A stretch of 18,807 nt of DNA. Origin: DASTCC01 sp035711465 (GTDB lineage Bacteria; Acidobacteriota; Vicinamibacteria; Vicinamibacterales; SCN-69-37). The notes under the pieces were generated by a model. The model ran no database searches, was not told the origin of the DNA, and saw only the letters and a list, made by a program, of their open reading frames with translations. The translations under genes were made by a program, and so were the position numbers. Below, piece after piece: positions 14,400-18,807 of the stretch. The DNA is taken from NCBI GenBank assembly GCA_035711465.1, contig DASTCC010000043.1, forward strand, positions 1 to 18,807, in the 5' to 3' direction. The stretch's first letter is position 1; each line of letters begins with the position of its first letter.

Positions 14400-14400
14400 G
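14354..14400. repeat. Inverted repeat spanning the stop of propeller gene 4
   Basis: TACGAGGGCG (14356-14365) and CGCCCTCGTA (14389-14398) are perfect 10-base complements, extendable by a G-T and a C-G pair, around a 23-base loop. The right arm contains the stop codon of the propeller gene. Neither side has a T-run, so it is not a standard intrinsic terminator. It lies at a convergent gene junction and could act as a bidirectional 3'-end structure. Confidence 0.6.
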
Positions 14401-14421
14401 CTCGGGGCCGGTCTCGCCGCT

Positions 14422-14622
14422 CTATTTCAAGTCACGCGCCCTGAACGCGAGCGCCTGGGCCAGCGGCTTTGCGCACGCGCCGAAGCCAGCGGCGAGCAGC
14501 AGCGCCGCGGCGGCGGCGACCGTCCACGGTCCGCTCGTGTCGAGGTCGAACGGCGTCAGCATCACGGCGCGATGGACGCCATAGGCGATCAGCGCTCCGG
14601 CAAGACAGCCGGTGACGAGCAT
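14422..14622 (-). CDS. Small two-helix membrane protein
   Basis: 66 residues starting at an ATG that overlaps the upstream stop as TGATG. Two hydrophobic segments (about 1-22 and 33-52) flank a short polar stretch (TPFDLDTSG), ending in a basic tail (FRARDLK). The arrangement helix-DP/DT loop-helix-basic tail vaguely recalls the C-terminal end of FtsX-like ABC permeases, but no clear motif supports that. The tight spacing suggests it is translated with the 172-residue membrane protein. It has no recognised family. Confidence 0.55.
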   Translation of the reverse strand: MLVTGCLAGALIAYGVHRAVMLTPFDLDTSGPWTVAAAAALLLAAGFGACAKPLAQALAFRARDLK

Positions 14623-15140
14623 CACGCCTTTGTTCGTACCGTCAGCGCCAGGATTCCCGGCGCCCACGCGAACGCCCAGGCCAGGAACTGCATGAAGTAG
14701 CTGCGTTCGGCGCCGTGGGGACGGCCCCAGAGGGTGTCGACGACGAGCCAGAAAGCCAGCCCGCCAAGCATCGCCGCGACCGATCCGCGAGCGATGGCCT
14801 GGCCGAGCGATCGCTGGCCCGGCCGGAGCAGGAGCGCGTCGAAGAGCGCGAGCAGAATCCAGAGCAAAGCCCACGCGACGATCATCGCGGCGTAGCCGAG
14901 CGCCGGCGCCAGGGCGTAGTACACGAGCGCGCCGCCGACACCCGCCGCGGCGCCGAGCGGCAGGCCACGGAGGAAGCGGCCTGCCGCCGCACCGATGACG
15001 CCGCCCACGGCGGTGAGCAGTACCGCGCCGTGCAGAATGCCCGCGGTTGCGCGATGCCGGACGCCGAGCTCGTACCAGACCCAATCGCCTCCGGTCGAGA
15101 CGAGCGCGACGATGAGGATGCCGATGGCAATGGTGATCAT
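14622..15140 (-). CDS. Membrane protein of unknown function
   Basis: 172 residues with about five hydrophobic segments, starting MITIAIGILIVALVSTGGDW and continuing with a Gly/Ala-rich core (GGVIGAAAGRFLRGLPLGAA) and an aromatic C-terminal part (YFMQFLAWAFAWAPG). The ATG overlaps the MFS stop as ATGA, so translation is probably coupled, and the start is well supported by this and by the hydrophobic N-terminus. The motif VWYELGVRHR after the first helix may be useful for family searches. Function is unknown; the operon context suggests a partner of the transporter or a separate small-molecule membrane enzyme. Confidence 0.7.
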   Translation of the reverse strand: MITIAIGILIVALVSTGGDWVWYELGVRHRATAGILHGAVLLTAVGGVIGAAAGRFLRGLPLGAAAGVGGALVYYALAPALGYAAMIVAWALLWILLALFDALLLRPGQRSLGQAIARGSVAAMLGGLAFWLVVDTLWGRPHGAERSYFMQFLAWAFAWAPGILALTVRTKA

Positions 15141-16456
15141 TCGGGCAACTCGTCGCCGGCCGGTTCGACCAGCAGGAAGCTCATCAGGAAGCCGATCGCG
15201 TACACGGTCGTGCCAACGATCGCGGAGGCCTTGGCGAGCGCCAGCGGCGGCGGTCCCGACATCAGCGGCAGCACGAGGGCCGTGGTGATGTAGGCACACG
15301 AGGTGCCGAACATGCGGCCGCCGATGTTGGCCGCGAACCCCTCACCGGTGCCGCGCAGATGTGTCGGGTAGACGCGCGGCAGGTAGTTGCCCCAGAAGCT
15401 GTACTGCGCGACGGTGCAGAAACCGACGAGGAGGATCCCGATCTTCACGGTCGTCAAGTCGCTCGACGTCGCCGTCCAGAAGACAATCGGAAGGAGGATC
15501 AGCCCGGGAATCTGGAACACCCAGAGCAGCTTGCGCCGGCTGACGATGACGAGCAGCAGCAGCGCGAGCGCGACGCGCCCGAGCAGGCCGCCGATCTCCT
15601 GCCAGTTCTGCACCGACGAGACGACGAGCTGCTGCGCCGGCGGCGGCAGCGTCGCGACCTCGGCGATGCCGGGCACGATGCGAGGCATCTGCTGGATCGC
15701 GCCGAAGGCGGCGCCGTAGGCGAGCGCGAACATCGTCGCCGACACGATCGTCACGCGGCGCAGCTCCGGGCTGAAGATCTCGGCGAGGCTCGGCCGGCGC
15801 AATGTCCCGGCCGCGTGCTTGGCGGCCCAGGTCGGCGACTCGGGCAGGAACGGACGGATGAGGATCAGCGGCAACGCCGGAATGACGCCACTCATCAGCG
15901 TGTAGCGCCACGCGGCGTGCTCGCCGTAGATCGCCGGCAGCGAGTCGGCGTAGCGCACGCAGAGACCGTACGCGGTCGCCACCATCACGCCGCCGATCGA
16001 CGAGAACGCCTGCGTGTAGCCGAGCACGCGCTCGCGCTGCTTGGGGTCGGAGAACAGCTCGGCGAGCCAGGCGACGGCGGCGACGAACTCGACGCTGACG
16101 CCGATGAAGGTCGTGCAGCGGAAGAACAGGAACTGCCAGATGTTGGTGCTGAAGCCGGCGGCGAAGGCGGAGAAGGCGTAGAGGAGAATACTCCACACGA
16201 GTACGCGGCGGCGGCCGAGCCGATCGGTGAGGTACCCGCCGAGTAACCCGAACAACCCCCCGGCGACGGCCGGAATCCACAACAACAGCCCGACCCACTC
16301 GCTGAATTCGGGCGTGCCGCGGGCGACGTGGCCGAGATCGCCCAACGCCGGCCCGACGATCAGCGGCAGCATGAGGATCTCGTAGATGTCGAACGCGAAC
16401 CCGAGCGAAGCGATGGCGCAGATCAACCACTGCACCGGGGTCAGACGCGTCGGCAT
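15137..16456 (-). CDS. Major facilitator superfamily transporter
   Basis: 439 residues with about twelve hydrophobic segments. MFS motif A is GGYLTDRLGRRRV (about 73-84), and the central cytoplasmic motif PESPTWAAK (205-213) matches the PESPRWL pattern of sugar and aromatic-acid proton symporters. Acidic residues in helix 1 (FAFDIYEILML) resemble the proton-coupled metabolite:H+ symporter group. The substrate cannot be read from the sequence. GAGGAG lies 10 bases before the ATG, and TATAAT occurs about 55 bases upstream in the tail of the thioesterase gene. It may be the first gene of a three-gene membrane operon or the continuation of the thioesterase operon. Confidence 0.9.
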   Translation of the reverse strand: MPTRLTPVQWLICAIASLGFAFDIYEILMLPLIVGPALGDLGHVARGTPEFSEWVGLLLWIPAVAGGLFGLLGGYLTDRLGRRRVLVWSILLYAFSAFAAGFSTNIWQFLFFRCTTFIGVSVEFVAAVAWLAELFSDPKQRERVLGYTQAFSSIGGVMVATAYGLCVRYADSLPAIYGEHAAWRYTLMSGVIPALPLILIRPFLPESPTWAAKHAAGTLRRPSLAEIFSPELRRVTIVSATMFALAYGAAFGAIQQMPRIVPGIAEVATLPPPAQQLVVSSVQNWQEIGGLLGRVALALLLLVIVSRRKLLWVFQIPGLILLPIVFWTATSSDLTTVKIGILLVGFCTVAQYSFWGNYLPRVYPTHLRGTGEGFAANIGGRMFGTSCAYITTALVLPLMSGPPPLALAKASAIVGTTVYAIGFLMSFLLVEPAGDELPE

Positions 16457-16510
16457 GTTCGGGTCGCTCCTCGGCCCGGAGTCCCTCGGTGGGCTCCTCC
16501 AGGCCCCGCG

Positions 16511-16516
16511 ATTATA
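16511..16516 (-). promoter_or_regulatory. -10 box TATAAT before the MFS operon
   Basis: A perfect TATAAT on the minus strand overlaps the thioesterase stop codon, about 55 bases before the MFS ATG. The hexamer at the 17-base spacing (CCGGGC) is a poor -35. A chance match is possible because the stop codon TAA is part of it. Confidence 0.35.
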
Positions 16517-16928
16517 GAGGCATCTTCAGGCGCGCCCGGATGGCATCGGGAATCGGCACGGACTGGATGGGTTCGGGTTCGCGCCGGATGCAGCAGGCGG
16601 TGTGCGTCGTCGTCGCGACGCGCTCTCCGCCGCGGCTGACGATCGATCGATAGCGAATCGTCCGCGACGTCACCGCCTCGATGTCCACGTGCACTTCGAT
16701 CTCGTCGTCGTACCGCAACGGCGCGTGATACTCGATCGCGAAGGCGATGCGCGGGAAGCCGAACGGCGACGCCGGATCGGCGATCGAGAGGCCGGCCTCG
16801 CGCCAGAGCGCGTGCTCGGCCTCCTCGACGTAGCGCAGGTAGTTGCTGAAGTGCACCATCCCCGCCATGTCGGTCTCGGCGAAGGCGACCCGGCGGCGGT
16901 AGCGGTGATCCCGGTAGCCGTCGCTCAC
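16512..16928 (-). CDS. Hotdog-fold acyl-CoA thioesterase (4HBT / YbgC-like)
   Basis: 138 residues, normal for the family. The active-site region reads FAETDMAGMVHFSNYLRYVEEAE, here broken as FAETDMAGMVHF and SNYLRYVEEAE: D20, H26 and Y30 correspond to the conserved DTD-x-x-G-x-VHxxxYL signature of 4-hydroxybenzoyl-CoA/YbgC-type thioesterases. The enzyme would hydrolyse an acyl- or aryl-CoA (or carrier-protein) thioester in the cytoplasm. The GTG start overlaps the stop of the flavoenzyme gene as GTGA, so it is co-translated with it. The context suggests release of a product made or modified by the preceding enzymes (inference). Confidence 0.9.
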   Translation of the reverse strand: MSDGYRDHRYRRRVAFAETDMAGMVHFSNYLRYVEEAEHALWREAGLSIADPASPFGFPRIAFAIEYHAPLRYDDEIEVHVDIEAVTSRTIRYRSIVSRGGERVATTTHTACCIRREPEPIQSVPIPDAIRARLKMPL

Positions 16929-18175
16929 GCCGTGGTGGCGTCCATCTCCACGCGCGGGTTGCGGGCCTTGTACTCCGCGAGCGCCGCGTAGAGCGGCTGC
17001 AGATCGTTGAAGACGTTGCCGACGAGCGTGTCGACGATCAGCGAATGCAGGTGCGGGTAGACCTGCAGGAACTCGCGGAAGCTGAACGACAGGTCGTAGA
17101 AGGCGGTCACCAGGTGGCGGAAGCTCTTGACCGCGTGGCGCTGCTTCTCGAGATAGGGCGCCAGGTGCTCGGCGGTCACCGGCTGGCCGGCCGCGAGCGC
17201 CGCGTGCACGGCGTCGGCCGACATCTCGCCGCTCTTGAGCGCGAGGAAGACGCCGGTGGAGAACAGCGGATCGAGGAAGGCGAAGGCGTCGCCGACGAGC
17301 ACGAAGCCGTCGCCGCCGATCTGCTTCGAGTGATATGTGTACTCACCGGTAACCCGCACCGGTTCGCACTGCTCGCCGACCTCGACGTGCTCGCGGATCC
17401 ACGCGCAGTCGCGAACCTCGCGCGCGAAGATCTCCTTCGGGTCCCGCGTGTCGCGATAGAGATACCCGGGCTCGCCGACGACGCCGACGCTGACGATGTC
17501 CGAGTGCAGCGGGATGTACCAGAACCAGCCCTTCTGCGGCACGTAGGCGACCGTCGTCGCGCCCTCGTCGAGGCCGGGATCGCGCATGGCGCCCTTGAAG
17601 TAGCTCCACACCGCGATCTTGTTGAGATCCGGATCGCGATCCTTCCAGCCGAACTTGCGCGACAGCAGCGAATCGCGGCCGCTGGCGTCGACGACGACCT
17701 GGGCGCGGAGCTCGACGTTCTTCGCGCCGTCCTTCTGATCGGCGCGGACGCCGACCACGCGCGAGCCTTCCATCAGCACGTCGCGCACGGTCCAGAAGGG
17801 CCGGATCTCGACGCCCTTGCTGCGGGCGTTGTCGAGCAGCATGGTGTCGAACTCGCTGCGCAGCACCTGCCAGGTCTGCGCGCACTCGTGCTTGATGGTC
17901 TGGAAGAAGTAGAAGGGCTGCGACACCTTGCCGGTGATCGAGACGAACTGGACGCTGTACTTCTTCGGGCACGCCGACTTGTGCAGCCAGTCCACGACGC
18001 CGAGACGGTTGAGCGTGAACCACGTGTACGGGATCAGCGACTCGCCGATGTGGTAGCGCGGATGCGGCTCGCGCTCGAGCAGCACGACGCGGTGGCCGTA
18101 CTCGGCCAGCAGCGCCGCGGCGGTCGATCCCGCCGGCCCGCCGCCGATGACGATGACGTCGATGTCCGTGCTCAC
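16925..18175 (-). CDS. FAD-dependent oxidoreductase, flavin-dependent halogenase-like
   Basis: 416 residues. FAD-binding Rossmann motif VIVIGGGPAGSTAA (7-20), GESLIP (44-49), VVVDASGRDSLL (160-171) and GDAFAFLDPLFSTGV (295-309) place it in the tryptophan-halogenase/geranylgeranyl-reductase-type flavoprotein superfamily. WFWYIP at 217-222 matches the WxWxIP signature of FADH2-dependent halogenases, and a lysine in CPKKYSVQF (K71/K72) sits roughly where the catalytic lysine of aryl/pyrrole halogenases is expected. Non-halogenating relatives that share GESLxP also exist, so halogenation is plausible but unproven. The GTG start overlaps the stop of the radical SAM gene (GTGA), and its own stop overlaps the thioesterase start in the same way. 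Confidence 0.85.
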   Translation of the reverse strand: MSTDIDVIVIGGGPAGSTAAALLAEYGHRVVLLEREPHPRYHIGESLIPYTWFTLNRLGVVDWLHKSACPKKYSVQFVSITGKVSQPFYFFQTIKHECAQTWQVLRSEFDTMLLDNARSKGVEIRPFWTVRDVLMEGSRVVGVRADQKDGAKNVELRAQVVVDASGRDSLLSRKFGWKDRDPDLNKIAVWSYFKGAMRDPGLDEGATTVAYVPQKGWFWYIPLHSDIVSVGVVGEPGYLYRDTRDPKEIFAREVRDCAWIREHVEVGEQCEPVRVTGEYTYHSKQIGGDGFVLVGDAFAFLDPLFSTGVFLALKSGEMSADAVHAALAAGQPVTAEHLAPYLEKQRHAVKSFRHLVTAFYDLSFSFREFLQVYPHLHSLIVDTLVGNVFNDLQPLYAALAEYKARNPRVEMDATTA

Positions 18176-18807
18176 GTGTAGCGCACTCCTTTGTGTTCGG
18201 GCAGGAAGAACCGGTGCAAGAGCATGTCGACGCGCAGCAGTCCGTCACGCGTCAGCGCGATCCGATCCTCCGACGCCTCGGCGAGATAGCCGTCGCGCCG
18301 GATCGACGCCCAGACGTCAGCGAAGCGTTCGCGGACGTCGACGCCGAACTTGCCGGCGAAGTAATCGGGCGCGATCGCGCCCTTCTTGAGCTGCAGGATG
18401 GTCTCGCGGATCAGCCGTTCGTCGGCGCTCGGCCGGTAGCCGCGCCCGAGCGGGAGCTCGCCGCGGCCGATGGCGGCGCCGTAGGTCTCCCACTGATCGA
18501 GGTTCTGCATGTGCACGCCGTTGACGTGGCCGAACGAGGCGACGCCGAGCGCGGCGAGATCCGCGCCCTGCCACAGCCGATCGCGATAGACGAACTTCGT
18601 CCCCGACGCGTCCTTCACCGCCGTGTAGGCGCTGCCGATGGTGTAGCCGGCCGCCTCGAGCGCGTCGAACGCCTCCTTCACCCAGCGGCGCCGCGTGTCC
18701 CAGCTGGCGACGTGCTGATCGAACTGCTGCGTGCCTTGGAGGATGTCGGCGCTGATCGTCGTGTTGAACGGCAGCTCCATCTGGTAGATGGTGACGCTGT
18801 CCGGATC
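18172..18807 (-). CDS. HemN-like radical SAM protein, C-terminal 211 residues (5' end outside window)
   Basis: Reading continues without interruption to the right edge; the Met at 18780 is internal, because SVTIYQMELPFNTTIS is a known continuous stretch of these proteins. LGVASFGHVNGVHMQNLDQW corresponds to the HemN-type GxGASxF...QN region, and the final 100 or so residues form the winged-helix-like HemN C-terminal domain. The CxxxCxxC cluster motif would lie upstream, outside the window. Members include oxygen-independent coproporphyrinogen oxidase, but many relatives are methyltransferases or cyclopropanases in specialised metabolism. Fusion by GTGA overlap to a halogenase-like flavoenzyme argues against a heme role (inference). 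Confidence 0.85.
   Translation of the reverse strand, partial: DPDSVTIYQMELPFNTTISADILQGTQQFDQHVASWDTRRRWVKEAFDALEAAGYTIGSAYTAVKDASGTKFVYRDRLWQGADLAALGVASFGHVNGVHMQNLDQWETYGAAIGRGELPLGRGYRPSADERLIRETILQLKKGAIAPDYFAGKFGVDVRERFADVWASIRRDGYLAEASEDRIALTRDGLLRVDMLLHRFFLPEHKGVRYT

Noticed and set aside
13226..14584. 452-codon plus-strand frame within propeller gene 4 and beyond
   Set aside because: Highly Arg-rich and out of frame with the propeller motifs; a shadow frame.
18172..18780. A complete 202-residue gene starting at the Met at 18780
   Set aside because: The frame stays open to the window edge, and the upstream residues SVTIYQ belong to the conserved radical SAM sequence, so the Met is internal.

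Overview
The DNA is strongly GC-rich (about two thirds by eye, not counted). Its gene content points to a Gram-negative soil or sediment bacterium, most likely an Acidobacteriota member of the Vicinamibacteria type. The reasons are several secreted PQQ-like beta-propeller proteins, a secreted DUF885 protein, Gly/Arg-rich inserts in exported proteins, GTGA/ATGA-coupled operons and a bacterial topoisomerase IB. The taxonomic call is inference. No rRNA, tRNA, CRISPR array or insertion sequence was recognised. No stretch longer than about 300 bases lacks a gene; the largest gaps are about 110-120 bases.

Layout. 1-1952 (minus) is a DUF885 secreted protein that runs off the left edge. A 56-base divergent promoter region separates it from a small tRNA-binding OB-fold protein (2009-2356, plus). 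Next come an OmpR-type response regulator and its histidine kinase (2468-4745), overlapping by 8 bases. Three exported PQQ-like beta-propeller proteins follow on the plus strand (4791-7037, 7127-8560, 8647-9792). A 9/10-base tandem repeat with consensus close to GGTACGACG appears at three places here: the 3' end of the kinase gene, in frame inside propeller gene 1 as a Gly-Thr-Thr linker, and in the gap before propeller gene 3, where it runs into the start codon.

9870-10491 is a Phd/VapB-VapC toxin-antitoxin pair whose antitoxin gene appears to lack one base. Signal peptidase I (10538-11131) follows, then convergent minus-strand genes for a small exported NTF2/lumazine-binding-like protein and a topoisomerase IB (11171-12908). 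A fourth propeller gene (13071-14399, plus) follows and faces a minus-strand membrane operon: an MFS transporter (15137-16456), a 172-residue membrane protein and a 66-residue membrane protein, joined by ATGA and TGATG overlaps. The right end (16512-18807, minus) is a tightly coupled set: a HemN-like radical SAM protein cut by the window edge, a halogenase-like FAD oxidoreductase and a hotdog thioesterase.

How they may work together (inference). The two-component system sits directly upstream of the exported propellers and may regulate them or sense something related to them. The radical SAM / flavoenzyme / thioesterase set looks like part of a specialised-metabolite or lipid-modification pathway, and the MFS operon downstream could be an exporter. 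The most unusual signals are the shared short tandem repeat used in coding and non-coding settings and the radical SAM-flavoenzyme-thioesterase cassette. No wholly new defence or mobile system could be supported.
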